64,000 nucleotides of DNA, taken from NCBI RefSeq assembly GCF_000189635.1, contig NW_002476262.1, positions 310,001 through 374,000 on the forward strand. Direction: 5' to 3'. Source of the DNA: Tetrahymena thermophila SB210 (taxonomy: Eukaryota > Ciliophora > Oligohymenophorea > Hymenostomatida > Tetrahymenidae). The notes under the pieces are model-generated. The model saw only the letters and a program-made list of their open reading frames with translations, made no database searches and was not told where the DNA came from. Shown piece after piece: positions 26,701-40,600 of the stretch. A program made the translations under genes and the position numbers. Numbering within the stretch: the stretch's first letter is position 1; each line of letters begins with the position of its first letter.

Positions 26701-27168
26701 TACCTACCTCTATTTTTAAACTTGTTTTTAAAAAACTATAATTTTTATACCAATTCAATCAAAATGCCTTTATTGGCTAAAACAATAATAACTTTATTAA
26801 TTAATTAATTTTAGGTAATGAAATCTGCTTATTAGAATTTTCTTTTGCAGATACTTTTAACTAATTTATAAAATACAAAAAAAATTTTAAATAATTTATA
26901 TATTTTGTGTATAAAACAAGAATAAATAAATTTATAATAAACACTCCATTCTTAACAAAAATGTTTTTTTTAATTATATCAATTTATTAATTTTTTATCA
27001 TATATTTTTAAATATTAAAAATAAGAGTTTTTGGATTAATTTATTTCGCATATGACAATTTTGTTGAAAAGATATTTTATTTATAAAGTAATAAATACAA
27101 AACAAAAAAATATTAAAAGTTATTATAAATAATTCACATTTAATTAAGATAAATTAATAGCAAACTTA
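26701..27168. other. AT-rich intergenic region
   Basis: Spacer between two minus-strand genes. Nothing coding or structured recognised. Confidence 0.55.
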
Positions 27169-30100
27169 TCATTCTTATTAATCTACGTTTACTGAGCCGA
27201 TTTACTCATTGTTCTATATATTTGATGTTTATAATTCAATATATTTTTGTAGTTTCTCCATTAACTCTAAAAATCCATCTTTTTAAGTGATTAGGTTAAT
27301 CTTTTTTATACAATTTAAATGTAAATAATTTCAAATAGGAAGGTAAATTATTGTATAAATTACATTGAATGCTTCTTCAGAAGAAATTCCCTTGTTGAAT
27401 TGAGATAAATGCTAAATTTGTTTTTATAAAACCTATTTTTCCTTTTCAAATTAACCTTATAACTCTTAAATTTCACTTATGTGACTCTTCTTTATTTCAG
27501 CTAAATTCTCGGTTGGTTAAACCTCAGTCTCTTAAATTTATGAGTTCTTAAGTAACTGAAGCTCTTATTCAATTTTAGTTTTTTCCTATGTAAATAATAT
27601 TAAAGTAAGAAAATAATTTAAAATTAAATTTACTTGTAGGAGTAATTCATTTTCTGAACGAAGACCCTCCTCATTCTTTTGTAATTGATTTATTTTTTGC
27701 TCAAAATTATAAATCATGCTTTCATCATTTATCTTTTTTAAGAGAGCATCTTAAGGATCTGTATTTTTTTAATTGGTTTAAGTTTCTTTTTATTCACTGA
27801 TGTCTTTTTCTTCTATATCCATAGCAGCATCCTAATTTACTGCTTCTTAAACCTTTAATAGTTACTGCTAGTTTTTATTTAACTAGTTAACATAATATTC
27901 AATTTCATTTCTATTAGCAGATTCTAATATTAATTTTTCACTAGCTAGTTGTCCTAAATACTCTTTAATTTCTTTTAATTATTAAGCTAATTCTTCTTTT
28001 TCATCAGTTAGTCTCTTTAACTTAAATGAACTTTCATTATTTTCTGATTAAATTTACTATTCTTGTTACATTTTTGTTATGATATCCTAATAATTTTTAA
28101 TAATTCTCTTTAAAATATTATGATTAACAAAACTATACTTACTTGTTATTGTTTTTGTTGCTCTTTTCTATACTCTTCGAATCTTTACTATACATCTGAA
28201 TACATTTTTTACTTTTATTCTAGCAGTAGTTAAAATTCTTTTTCTTTCTTATCGATATTTACTAGATGTTATTCTTCTAGAGTCTTTATTCTATTGTTAC
28301 TATCTTCATTTAATTTTTCTGCCTCTTTTAACTTATCAGAGAGTACTACACACTTTTCAGCTAATTCCTCTAAAATGCTTTGCATCTATTAAATACTTTT
28401 TTAATGCTCCTCTTTTTGATCAGAAACAATTTATTCCATTTTATTTAAATTTTTGAGGAATTAAGTATCCAATCTAACAAAATTTTCATCTAATATCATG
28501 TCTTTTGTAGGGTCTTAGATTTAATCTCCATTTTCATCCAACATACTTATATTTTGTTGTTTTGCTTTTAGCTACTTTATTTCCTTTTCTAAAATATATT
28601 TATTAAATGTTTCGCACTGAGCTTCAATAAAAAAAACTGATTACCTTAGTCTTGTATAATTCTATTTAAAGTTTTTGTCTTATTTGTTGATTATTAAGTC
28701 AAAAGCTTTAAGTTTTCAATTAATATATTTTAATAAACCTAGGATTATTAGAAGCTTATCTATTGCTCGTTCAATCTAGTTTAAATAACTTCAATTTCTA
28801 ATTGATTTTTTTCTCTTAGCTCAGTAATTATCTTGTTTTACTCTGTTATTTTAGTTCTTAAATTCTTTAATTCTAACGATGATTTCTAGTCTCTTTCTAT
28901 AAAGAAAGATTTCTTCTTCAGAGCATCTATGTAATTCTAAGTTTCTCTTTTAAAATAGTTTCAATTTAAAAAAATATAAATCACTTTTCAATTATTTACT
29001 GTTTAATTTATTTTTGTTAGAATTCAATTTAGGAATTGAGCCTATTATTTTCTCCAATTAAAGATTCATTTTTAATCTTTACTTCAAGTAATTATTACTT
29101 CAGTCTCTTACTTTCAACTCTACACTACTCGAAAGCTGTATTTTCTTTTAGCTAACTTTTGAGTATTTGCTCATATTTAGAACTATACAAGTTGGCTTAT
29201 ACTTAAACTTGTTCTATCATTTCTTTTAATATTTCTTACTCATTCTTTATACGTGATAGCTCAAATTAGCATTTATTGAATTCTTTTTTATAATAATCTC
29301 TTTCCTCCTCAACTTTATTAAGTTTACATCTTTCTTTTTACAATAATTCATTATTTAATACCTAAGAATTAAATTGGGATATAGTCGAATTAGCTTCACC
29401 CAAAATTTTATATCTGATGGCATCAATTTATTCTAGCTTTTCAATTTTATCTTTATACTCGACTATTTCATTTTGCAATGTAAAACACTCTTCTTCCTAT
29501 TTTGACAAAAATTGTCTAATTAACACAATATTTAAAAAGTAATTACTTTTAACTTGCACTTTTCTATAATTTTATTGTACTCATCAGCTTTAACAAAACT
29601 TTTTAGCTACTGAATTTCATTATTTTCTTCTTCCAATTCCTATTAGATTGTTTTTTCTTTTAATTGCTATCTTAATAATTCGTACTCTTGTTTTTCAGAC
29701 TCTGAAATTCCTACTTACTTAATATATTCCAAATTATAATGCACTAAATTGATTCCTTCAAGATTGTTTCTTTCAACTACAACCTTCTTCAATTTGTTAA
29801 GCAAAAAATTTAAATAGTAGCAATCGTGTTCTACTGCTTCTACTTTTTTATTTTTTTCTGACTATAATAATAAAACAAATTAAATAAATAAATAAGTCAC
29901 TTTATTTATTAAAATTCTAGTTACTTTTTATTAAGATAACTTCTCAATTTGTTCAAGAAGAGTACTTTTTTCTAGTTAGAGCTAATTTGCATTTTTAATA
30001 GATAAAGCTAGCTTTTCTTTTATATTTTAGTAATTGGTGTGCATCGTTTAGTATTCATTTTTACGTAAACCTAAAACTGGTAATTTTTATTTGATGTCTC

Positions 30101-31571
30101 TTTTTAAATATTCAATTTAAGCTTGCAATTATTTATTTTTATCTGATACCTAAATATAATCTTTTTAAATTTGATTATATTTTAAAGTAATTTCTCGAAT
30201 GCTATCTTCTTCTGTAGGTATTACACTATCTTATAAAATACTATTTTTTTGTCCCATGTTTTGTATTTCCTCAAGAAGCTATTAATTATTTTTTTCTAAT
30301 TTTTCTATTTGTTGTTATAGCTATAGAATTTCTGTTTTTTATTTATTTAAGCTTTGCTCATAATTTTATTTTAAGTCATGCTTATCAATATTATCCTAAT
30401 CTACTTACTCTTTAAGAGCTTTGATCTAATTTTTTAAAGACTCTATTTCACCTTGCTTTTCTAAAATTATTGCATCTTTATCTGTTACTTACTGCTAAAA
30501 TTTCAAAACCTATTCATTCATAGTGTTTTTTAGCTTTAAAAAATTGGCCTTATTATCATCTGAATCTTTTCTTGCAGATTCAAGTTAGTTTTTCAAACTA
30601 GAAATCTATAGAGTATAAGAAGAGATTTATGCATTTAATGAGAAATCTAAATTTTAAACAGCCGAACTTGAGGTGCTTAAATTTGATGTATTTGTTTCTA
30701 AAGTAGAAGCTAGACTTAGAGTTTATGCGTTGCTTTGAAGTAGGACCGAAGAAGATTAATACAAATTGCTCTCATTTTCTTTCATTTTTTGAATTTATTA
30801 CTATAAAATTTCAAGACTTTCGTTTAGATTTTCCTTCTCTCTCTCTAATTTTAAGATGTTGTCTTAATACATTTCAAGTTACTCTTTTTATTTCTCAATT
30901 TAATTGTTTAATCTGCAAGCTTCCTCTGATTTTTGCTAATTTTATTTAAATAAACAGAAAATTTACTTCATGATATTTTTTTAGTAATGAATTGTTGAAT
31001 TTAAAAGTCTTTTTCATTCATTTTAAATGCCATCAATCAATCAAACATTAAATATCATATTATTAATTCTAAAAGAACTAGAACAAACAAAGCGTTATAT
31101 GTATTTATTTGTAAAGATCTCTCTAAATTTCAACTAATTCATATAATTACATTTTTTAATATATCATTTAGCGTCTTCCTATATGTTTCTTAAAGTTGTT
31201 TCTGATCCCTCTCAGATTACTCGAGCTTTTATTCTAACTCCTGGCATGTCTACTTTTTCTCTATTAACTCTCTTTTCATATCTTTCACAGAATCATCATA
31301 TTTTTCTTTTTCTTTAAGTAAAATCTTTAGCTAGCTGTTCATGCTTTCATTTTTTTACTATAGATAGGTTATTTCTCTCTCATATCTATTTATTCTTCTG
31401 TCTAAGTTACAATTTTAAATATTTGCATTTAGTATCTTGAAAAGATATTGGAATATTTTTGAAATATAGATGTATGTTATTTCTTAAAATATTCTAAAAT
31501 TTGATCTCATAAATATTATTACCTAAATCCAGAAGTTTATCAGAGCTATTATTAGATTTCTCTATATCCAT
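27169..31571 (-). CDS. Long coiled-coil protein
   Basis: ATG at 31571 opens MDIEKSNNSSDKLLDL, spliced to ILNANIQNCNLDRRINRYER and then to more than 1000 residues of almost uninterrupted coiled coil rich in Glu, Lys, Gln and Leu (for example KILLKEKEKYDDSVKDMKRE, QLEMYQDNILKLEREKENLN). One break about 150 residues in is Ser/Thr-rich (SSAVQNLDFSLNAQISSYTL). Several introns interrupt it (exon edges visible near 31500, 31160, 30960, 29880, 29550, 28950, 28600 and 28140). It ends KDGFLELMEKLQKYIEL, a short Asn/Gln tail and TGA at 27169. No globular domain is seen at either end. Such proteins in ciliates are commonly basal-body, cortical or Golgi tethering components; which applies cannot be told. 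Exon boundaries were not all resolved, so internal phases are less secure than the ends. Confidence 0.72.
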
Positions 31572-32119
31572 TTTACCAATTCAAGAAAAAATTAAATTAC
31601 TAACTCTAACTTTTGCTTTTAACAAAAAAATTTAATTATGAATAAATTATTTTTAATTTCTTCTAATTATTTGGTGTCTATCTATCTATCGATTAAACAA
31701 TGAATATATTAGTTTCTTAGTTTATCTATCTAAGTTATTTAATAAAAACCCAATAAAAATTATATGTAAAAAATATCTTTCCAAAATGCAATTTCAAATA
31801 ATGATTAATTAATTAATTAATTAAAATTTATATTAAAAATAAAAATGAAATTCAAATATAATAATAATAAGTATTAATATTCTACTTTAAAAACATTAAA
31901 TATAAAATTAAATTATTTAGATTACTTATTAATATAATAGTTTTATTTTTGAAAATTTTTATTAATTTTATAAATTAGTGAATTAAATTGCAATAGCTTT
32001 TCAAATTTTTTTATTCTCAGTAGAATATTTTGAATTTAGAAGCAATTTTTAAATTAATTATATTAGAATAAAATTCGTTAAGTGATAGAATAGAATAATA
32101 ATTAATTAATCTAAACAAA
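31572..32119. other. Intergenic region with simple repeats
   Basis: Upstream of the coiled-coil gene. It holds a short TCTA run (about 31676-31692) and a TTAA/AATT run (about 31804-31822). No coding segment recognised. Confidence 0.6.
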
Positions 32120-33334
32120 TCAAAAAACTAGTTCGAATTTTATATCTCTAACTTTCTTTTCAGTAAACTCAGCCATTTTGACCAAATCTACTTTTGATCT
32201 CAGAGTTTATATACAGGTAGAATTAGGGTTTTTTAAAAATTATTCTAAAATATTTTATTAATCTTATTCATGATAGTAAATAATATCGTTTTCATGTAGA
32301 AAGTAGACTTTTACTCTTTATTTAAAATCTTCTTAATTATTATAAATGTTAAATTTGCCAATTAATTTCTTTTTTTCTACTCTTGTACTGTAGTGTTATT
32401 ATGTGCTGCTGTCGCTGTCATAGTTATATTCTTCATTGTCATTATCAAAAATATTTATTTATTAATATTACTCATAAACTTCAAACTTACTAAAGTCAAA
32501 AAATGTATTCCTTATTTATATGTTCATTTCTTTTAAGTCATTATCATTATTTTCAGCCATCTATTATAAAACTTTAAAATTAACTTCCGTATTTATTTCT
32601 TCTTCCAGTGGCTACCATTTACCATGTTTATATAAGCTTATATGCATAACTTTGAAGTTACTATTTTATTAATTAGCATAAGCTTCTAGTTAATTGCCTT
32701 GCTAGAGCGAAGTGTATTTTTCCTACTTCACTAACAACTATTTATAAGTACTACCATCATTAGCATCGTCATCATCATCAGAAAAAATCTTAGATAAACA
32801 AAACTTTTCTTCATTTTGTTAATAATCTTCTAAAAGGCTCTTGTTAAATAATCCGTCTTTTTAAGTACTCTATGTTAAAATATTACTTTAAGAGTCATCT
32901 GTGTTTTACTCTTCTTAAAATATATTCTATGTTTGTATTTAGTTCAGTGTTTTATTACTATTTTTCTTTATAATTTTTCTAAGAGGCTCTTAATTTAAGA
33001 GCTTATCGCAATCATTTTATATTAAATTTTAGCCAATCTTACATTATTTGCTACCTTTATGTTTTTCATAATCAATTTGCTTAACTCTATTTCGACAAGT
33101 TTCGCACTAAACATAAATCTCGTTAATTACCTATCTAAATATTCTGTGTGGTTTAATAAAGTCACTTTTTTGGCATTTATTTGGACATTTTCCTTCGTTT
33201 TGATTTATACACTCTCTGCACCACATATTTTAGCATTCGCTACACTCTATAGGATCACTTATAAACTGATAGCAAATATTACAGTCTGCTAACTTTGATA
33301 GTTCTTTTATAAATTTTTTAGATATGAGCTTCAT
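32120..33334 (-). CDS. RING/TRAF-type zinc-finger protein
   Basis: A single exon of 405 codons read with TAA/TAG as Gln, from ATG 33334 to TGA 32120, encoding 404 aa. Residues 18-54 carry a Cys array, CNICYQF, then CSECQNMWCREC, then CPNKC, matching the C-terminal half and spacing of TRAF-class RING fingers. A second C-x2-C..H-x5-C group follows (CETCRNRVKQ then HKGSKQC), as in TRAF-type zinc fingers. RING proteins of this class are usually E3 ubiquitin ligases; that role is inferred from the fold, and the usual His ligand of the RING is not obvious. The remaining 300 residues are acidic and low-complexity, with a short more ordered C-terminus (KKVRDIKFELVF). No membrane segment is seen. The substrate is unknown. 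Confidence 0.8.
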
Positions 33335-33865
33335 ATAAAAAAAGCACTTAATAATTAATTTTCTTTCTCTTGTTTTTTTTTAATTTTTTGTTATAATTAT
33401 CAAAAAATTGAAGGAAAGTATTTTATATTGTGAAAAAAGTTTGTGGCGCTCTTATGTTAAATATTGAATTGGACCGCTAAATAATTCAACAATTTTTTAA
33501 AATAATTAAAACAATTTTTAAATATTATTTTATTATTTCCTTTTTTATCAGAGTGAACTATATTTAACATTCAAATAAACTAATTTCCATAAATTTTTGC
33601 ACATATTTTAATAAACTAAATATTAATTCTAGTTTTGGTTTTGTCTAAAATATAATACCTAATATTTTTTATATTTTTTAATATAATTAACACATATACT
33701 TTGATGACTATTAATTACTTAAATTTCATTATTTTGAAATTTTAAAAGCTCTAAAAAATATAAACAAATAATAAAATAATATCATATCTATTAATTTTGA
33801 GGGATTTTTTTTACTAACTTTTTTAGAATTTTATATTTTAATATTTAAGATATAACAGTCTGAGT
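33335..33865. other. AT-rich intergenic region
   Basis: Upstream of the RING gene. No coding segment recognised. Confidence 0.55.
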
Positions 33866-34440
33866 TCATTAGTTGGTTTATTTCATACTTTATTGCACAA
33901 TTAATTGGTGTAAAAGCTATAAATTTATCTATATCTTAGCATCTCCATATGCATTCCAAACAATATGCCTAGGATTTTGTAATTTACTGAAATCATAAAA
34001 ATTTATACATTTCATTAAAGGGTTCTAACATCTTATACTATCTAATGGTAACTAAGCAGTTTTTTTACTGTTTTAATTCCAATAAAAACCGATAAATACT
34101 ACATAAGTCTTTTTTTCTTATCTTGTAGCTCATTAGACTGACTTATAAAATAATTAACTTTAATTAAGTCTATAGAGAGTTTTATATTAATGCTATCATC
34201 AGACACAAAAATTTATTACTTAAATTTAGAATACATCTATCCATTAAAATATAAGTAAATAAGATCTAAAATTATTATATGTATGCTCAATAAAATTCCC
34301 AGATAAGTTCTAATTAGGAAGAGCTATTTACTTATATTAAATAAAATAGATTTAGAAAATGTATCAAAAATTATAAAAGTTTCTTACATTATTTATCTAT
34401 TATTTAAATTTTGGCAAAAATTTATTAATTTGATAAACAT
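33866..34440 (-). CDS. Unidentified gene, last two exons visible
   Basis: The C-terminal exon (33866 to about 34117) reads TYVVFIGFYWNQNSKKTAQL, PLDSIRCQNPLMKCINFYDF and NPRHIVWNAYGDAKIQINLQ, ending at TGA. A preceding exon near 34230-34340 reads ALPNQNLSGNFIEHTYNNFR then SYLLIFQWIDVFQIQ. A GT..AG intron (donor GTAATA) joins them in phase 0 to give ..DVFQIQTYVVFIGF.., two adjoining beta-like strands. The composition (Trp, His, Cys, Pro present) and the clean join argue for a real gene. The start is unresolved; an ATG at 34440 (MFIKLINFCQNLNN) is a candidate but its splice phase does not fit simply. No family is recognised. It is small, probably under 170 aa. Confidence 0.42.
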
Positions 34441-34662
34441 TTTATGGGTTTAGACAATAAAAAACATAAAAATTAAGTTAGCAAACTAACTATTAACAAT
34501 TTTTAATAAATTTATTAGTAAAATTTTCTTGTTTATTATATTTATTTGTTATCAGTTACAAATTTCTTTCTGATATTAAGTTGTTTTGATTGTTTGTTTA
34601 TTATAAATTATTTGTATTTTAGAATATTGTAATTTACAAATTAAAAAGCTGAATTTTTTAGT

Positions 34663-37600
34663 TCATATATTAGGTATTTTTTAAGTTTTCACCATATTAA
34701 AGTTAACTTTTGTCACACCGAAATTTTTCATTCTATTTGTCCACATAGCCTAAGTAACTTTTGCTGTATGCATATTTAATTTATCAGCTTTCTCAGCAAG
34801 TTCATTTTTAAGTGCCTTAAATATATTTGAATCGCTTTTTACTGTTTAAAATTAAGTCAACAACCCTTAAAATTTTTCAGGATTTTTTTGCTTACATTTT
34901 CTTAGAGCTTCTATTTTTTAATTGAATTAATCTTATGTATCTTTTATTATCTTGTCCTTACTTTAGTAAAGACTTGATTATTTGCTTCTAGATTAATTAT
35001 CTGCATTTTACAGATTTTAAATATAATCATCATTTTAATTCATAATATGTAAATAGTCTAAATCCGTCTAAATTACTTTAGTTTCTAGTCTTTTAAGCAT
35101 AAGTTTCAATTAAATGATAGCATTTGTATCTTATTTAAATTATCTCAATCTATCAATTATTTTTTAAACGTCTTAGTTGTATGAAGCATACTTCATAATT
35201 TATCTAATTTCCCACTCTGAAATATTATCTCCTTTAAATTCTTCAAATAGAGAGAGTCCATTACCATCAGGCATTACTACTGGTCTAGTAAATTTCATTT
35301 TCTAAATAAAAATAAAAATTTATAATATGTTTAAATAATAGTTAACAAATTACTTTTTCATTATCAGCTTTGACCAGGCTGACCCTTTTTTTCAAGAATT
35401 GTCTAATTTCCTGCATAACATCAGGTCTTATCATAACATTGCTCTCAAAATTATCTTCAAAAGCAATCAAAAAAGTTACCAATTATTCCTTCCTTTAGAG
35501 ATCTTTTCATAAAATTGTTAAGCTTAGAACAAAGTATTAAATAACTAAAATATAATTTTTTTACATAAGAAAATATTGTATTTAGTTTCGTCATCCATGT
35601 TTTTTCCTTTAAGCATTTCTAAATATACTTCGATTTATCTTTTCAGTTCTCTCAATGACAAATTTTACTTCATTAATTATTCTAGTTCTGTAAAAACATT
35701 ATTCTTTCTAAAGTCCTTGATTTCTTTTTCTAATTATTCTCTTATTTTTTTTTACTTTGCTTATTCCCTTTTCTTTTTAATTTTTTAATACATTTTCTTC
35801 TTATCAGCATCCATTTAGTTCAAATCAGCACTCCTATTAAATTAACAACAAAATATAATGTTTTTCAATTTTACAACAATATCCAAATTTACTTTATGCT
35901 TTGACTATCATCAATTAAAGAGGATGGAATATCATCAGAGTGAAAAGACTCGTTAGAAGCTAATGGCATATATTCTATTTCTCGGCCATCAATTATTTAT
36001 TTTATTTTTTCAGGTGGCTTAGGAGGTTCTTGTTTTACTTCCTTTTCGATCTTTCATAAATTAAATTAAATTTAATTATTACATTTTTATGATTTTTATT
36101 TTAAAAAATTTTTATTTACTTTTTGAGATATTTTACTCAAATTGGAAGCATTTGATTCTTATTTTTTTCTGTTTGTTGTTGATCCAAATCCTCCATCTTG
36201 GTTGTTGTTAGCACCACCCTAATTCTTTTTATTTTTTGAAGAAACCCACGGTGTGCCATCTTCATTAAACCATTCCTCTTAAACCTTTTCTTTTTATTTC
36301 TTTTTATTTTTAGTGCTACCTCCACTATTCGATGGTACATTTTGAGAACCTGGTGAATTTAATTTTTTTATGATTAATTTGTTCTAATCTTTCTTCTATT
36401 CAGCAGGAATAAAAAGTTATTTAGTGAGGTTCCCTTTAGAATCATACTCTTAAATTTCTTCACCTCCTATAGGATCATCTACTTCTGTAATAATTTCTTC
36501 TATTTCACCATTTGATTTAATCACTCTTTTAATTATCTTATTTTAAAATATTTATATAAATATTCATTAATTAAATCAAATTTATCTAACTTTTTTTTTC
36601 TTTCTTGGACTTTCTTTTAATTCTTACTTCATTTATTCTTTCTTCTTCTTTTATTTCTCATATATCATTTATTATCTTGTATTTGGTGTTAGAGGCCTAG
36701 AAGCACTTTCATCTATTGAGACACTAATTTTATCAGTGCTTATAGATTCATTGAGATCACTATCATTATCTGTTACCTCTGTTTCTTACACTGTACCATT
36801 TTCAAGAATTCTTTTAACAACTTTAAATTTCTTGATTTTTATTTTATCAACTTTTTAAACCATATTTCCATTCTCATCTTAAACTAATTATCTCAATTTA
36901 TTTTACTTCACCTCTTTCTCTACTTCAATCACAGTACCATCTTCTAGAGTAATTTTTTCTACTTTTACAATTTTGCCATCTTTTGTTATCTTGAAACCTT
37001 GAGGTAGTTATTACTGCTAGTCTAGAGTAATGCTACCATTCTCTCCTTTCTTGACCAAAATTATTTTCTTCTTCTTCTTTTTTTCTTTAGAATAGTAAAG
37101 TTTTTTATGTTTTATTAGAAATAGTTATTTTTTTCTTACATTTAGGTATTAATTAACCGTTTTCATCGTACTGTGATTCAGTATCTGATGTATCAGTAAC
37201 TTCAATTTCTATTTCTTCATACACATCATTTTATTTATTTTTTTATTTCATAAATTCTTGATAAAATTAGGGTATATCTTCACCGTCTTTTGTATTGCCA
37301 AGTTTACTGATTCTTTTATTTCCGTATTTTGTTTAAGAAATCTATGGAATATCAATAGTACTTCTCCTTCTTTACTGTTATTATTATTACTATTAATCCA
37401 CAACTTACAATTGATTTTCTTCTTTGGTTTATGAGTTAGATCTATATAATTTAATATAAATTATTTAAATAAACAAATCAAAAAATATTTTTACCTAGCA
37501 AATTTAGATTTATTTCCTTTTTTATGTTGCATTTTTACGTTAAAACTTTAATTTCTTTTCTATGTTTCAGAAAATTATATAAGCTCTTTTAATCTCATTA

Positions 37601-40600
37601 GTTCAGGATCATCGTCATTTTCAGTAAAATTCATTTTTTTACCAATAGTCTGATTTTGTTTAATAATTAAAAAATTATTTTATTCTATTAATTAATTACT
37701 TTTATTTTTCTTTATTCTTCTTCTCTTCTTAAACGAAGTTCTTCTTAAGCTCGAATTTATTCCTCAGCCGTAAATTCACCTAGTAATATGTCTTATGCAT
37801 TTTCATAACCTTTCAAATTTAGTAATACTTCTTTTCTGGCAGTCTATAAAATATGTTTCAAAATAAATTTTCAAACTTTTTTAATAATAAATTACAGATT
37901 CGTTATTAATTAGTTCTCGTTAGAAATGTGAATTTTGTTTTGACCTAACATTATTACTTGATTAGCTAGTTTCACTATAAGAACTTCCAACTCTTGCGAG
38001 ATCTTTTAATTTTGAGTTATTCAGATCTTAATAAACATTCTTTTAATTTTTGATACAATTTACATTAAATATTAAAATAAAAAAATTATTTACAATTTTA
38101 TTCTTAAATGATTTAGAATTTGGATTCTATCTTTTCTTAATTTAATCTTTTTTGGATGTCTTTTAATCGTTGTTTTCATTATCAACACTTAGGCCACTTG
38201 CATCTTATGATTATTCACTTCCATGAGGACTTTAGTCACTTTTTAATCTCATATTTCTAGTTTCATCAGAAGTCTTATCTTTTAATCTTATTTATATTTT
38301 TTCTGGTTTATTTTTTTGGTAAAATTTATAGTAGTCAGGGTTATCTTATTCTAATTTTTCAACTTATTCTGTTTATTTATTATCATCTTCAACTGGTTCA
38401 ATAACTTCATCTTAATGAATTTGAATTTCTTCTTAACTTTTACGGTTCTTCTCTTATTTTTTAATTCTCCCCACTATTTTACCATTTTTCATTTCCAAAT
38501 TTTTAATTTCTTCTTATGGTATGCTGTTATTGATCATTAAAATGTAATCTTTAACTTTGTCTATATCAATACTTCCAGTTTATGATTCTTAAGATTTCAA
38601 ATGATTTAGTAGATTTTCTAATGTACCTTGTTTATCCATTTAATTTATTATAAAATTTGCTACTACATCATCTGGATCATCTATCAAATTAAATATTGTC
38701 TCAAATGCAAGTGGAGAAATACTATCTTTCAATTCATTAGTTGGTGAATTTAAGTTTTCTGACCCTGCAAGAGAAGCAGAGTTGCTCAATTCTCTATAAT
38801 ACTAAGCTTACTAATCATACTCATACATTAAGCGATGAGAAACTTTTTTTAAACTGTTAGTATGAGTAAGCAAAAGTAGCTATACATTCTTTTTCTTTAT
38901 TTCTCTTTATAATTCCTGCTATAACTCTTCCAGTTTTTCTTTATTCTCTTCTTTTTCAATTTACCTTAATAATACTTCCCTCCTCTATTCTATTTTACTT
39001 AATATTCTTTCTGTTAATTTCTTCATAATAGATTTTTTATCATCTTTCATCATTAATTTAATAATTTGTAGCTTCATCCTCATGGCTTCTTCTTAGTCTC
39101 TCTCAGTATTCTCATTTTACTAAAATATAAAAATTAAACAGTTTGACAGTTTGTTTCACAAAATCAAAAAATTAATGATTAATTAATTAAATACATTATT
39201 CAACTCCATTAAATATTAAAGTTAATTCAGATCAGCATCATATTCATCTTAACTTTCTTTACTTCTTTCAGTAAGATTTTGAACAGATTTACCTCTTTCT
39301 GTTGTCATTCCTTCTTCAATTATTTTTTTAATTGAATTATTATCTTCAATTCGATGAGACGAGAGCTAAAACATAGAGCTTTGGTCGTTATTCATGCCAA
39401 ATTTATCGCTGTCATTAATGTTATTGTTATTATTTTCTATAGATGTGTTATTTTTAAAGCTGTTATAAAAATCACTGTTAATTTAAAAATTCCTTTTGCT
39501 TAAACTCTATTAGTCTTATAGCCTTGGCAAAAAAGAATTTGGAGGAATAAACTCTAGAATTTTAGGATGGAGAACTACTCTTTCAGTTCCTATACTTGTA
39601 GATAAAGAGTTTTTATAATTTAATATGGAATCTTAATAAGTCTGATCATTTGTCTCAATTTAAGATTTGCGCACTATTGATGATTATTCTTAAGTAATAT
39701 AAAATTTTGCTTATTCTTCCTCCTACTCTTCCTATTTTTTCTTTCTCTGCCCTTCTGTGTTGTATTTTCTTTAAAAATTATTTTAAGAAATAATTCTATT
39801 AAAATAAAATTGATTGATTACATGTGCCTTTTGATTTCGATAATATCATCTAACTCTGAGAGCATTTATTTGTATTAATTTTTACGATTGATCACAATAC
39901 CTTATTGAAAAGCAGCATTAAAATAAAGAAAGAATTTAATATAACAATACCTCTAAAGTTAAAATAATCTACAGGCGATAAAGCTGCAATTCCGTTTTAT
40001 TGAATAAAATAAATAATTTATTCTATAAAAATATCTTCAACAGTTTTTATGCTCTTTTTGTGATCTTCAAAGATATCCCTTTATGCAAGACTATCGTTTT
40101 AAGTTTTTATTACATGCAATTCCTTTTTTTAGTTCTATTTAATCATTAATTTGTGAAGTAACCCACCTTCTTTGTATTAAAATTATTGAACCACCTACTG
40201 CTTAGTTGTAGTTTCATTGTACAAATCATGCAATCTATTAAAATCTTCCTTTTTTACTTCCCCATCAATACTATCTTGATTGCTATTTTTAAAGTATTAT
40301 TCGTATTTGTTTAGTATTTCATCAAATTCAGACAAATCTTTAATATTCTGTTGCAATACAAACTGCTTGACTTATAAAGGTGTTTTATCATTTGATATAG
40401 TTTTTTCATTGTTAGGTTTACTATGTTCTATTAGCATTTACTTTATTTACATTCTCCTTTCTTCCAATTATTTATTGTCTTATCTTTATAAGTAATTTTA
40501 TTAAATAAAAAAATATAAAACATAATATATATAACTGTACATGATTCTTTCTCGTATCTTTATGATTCTTTCTTTTTTATCATGCCTTAACTTTTTGATT

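Noticed and set aside
30700..30960. Apparent frameshift in the long coiled-coil gene
   Set aside because: It came from miscounting a GA dinucleotide run; with the full run the frame is continuous.
33059..33292. 77-aa plus-strand ORF
   Set aside because: Antisense of the Cys-rich RING region on the minus strand, which has the better coding case.
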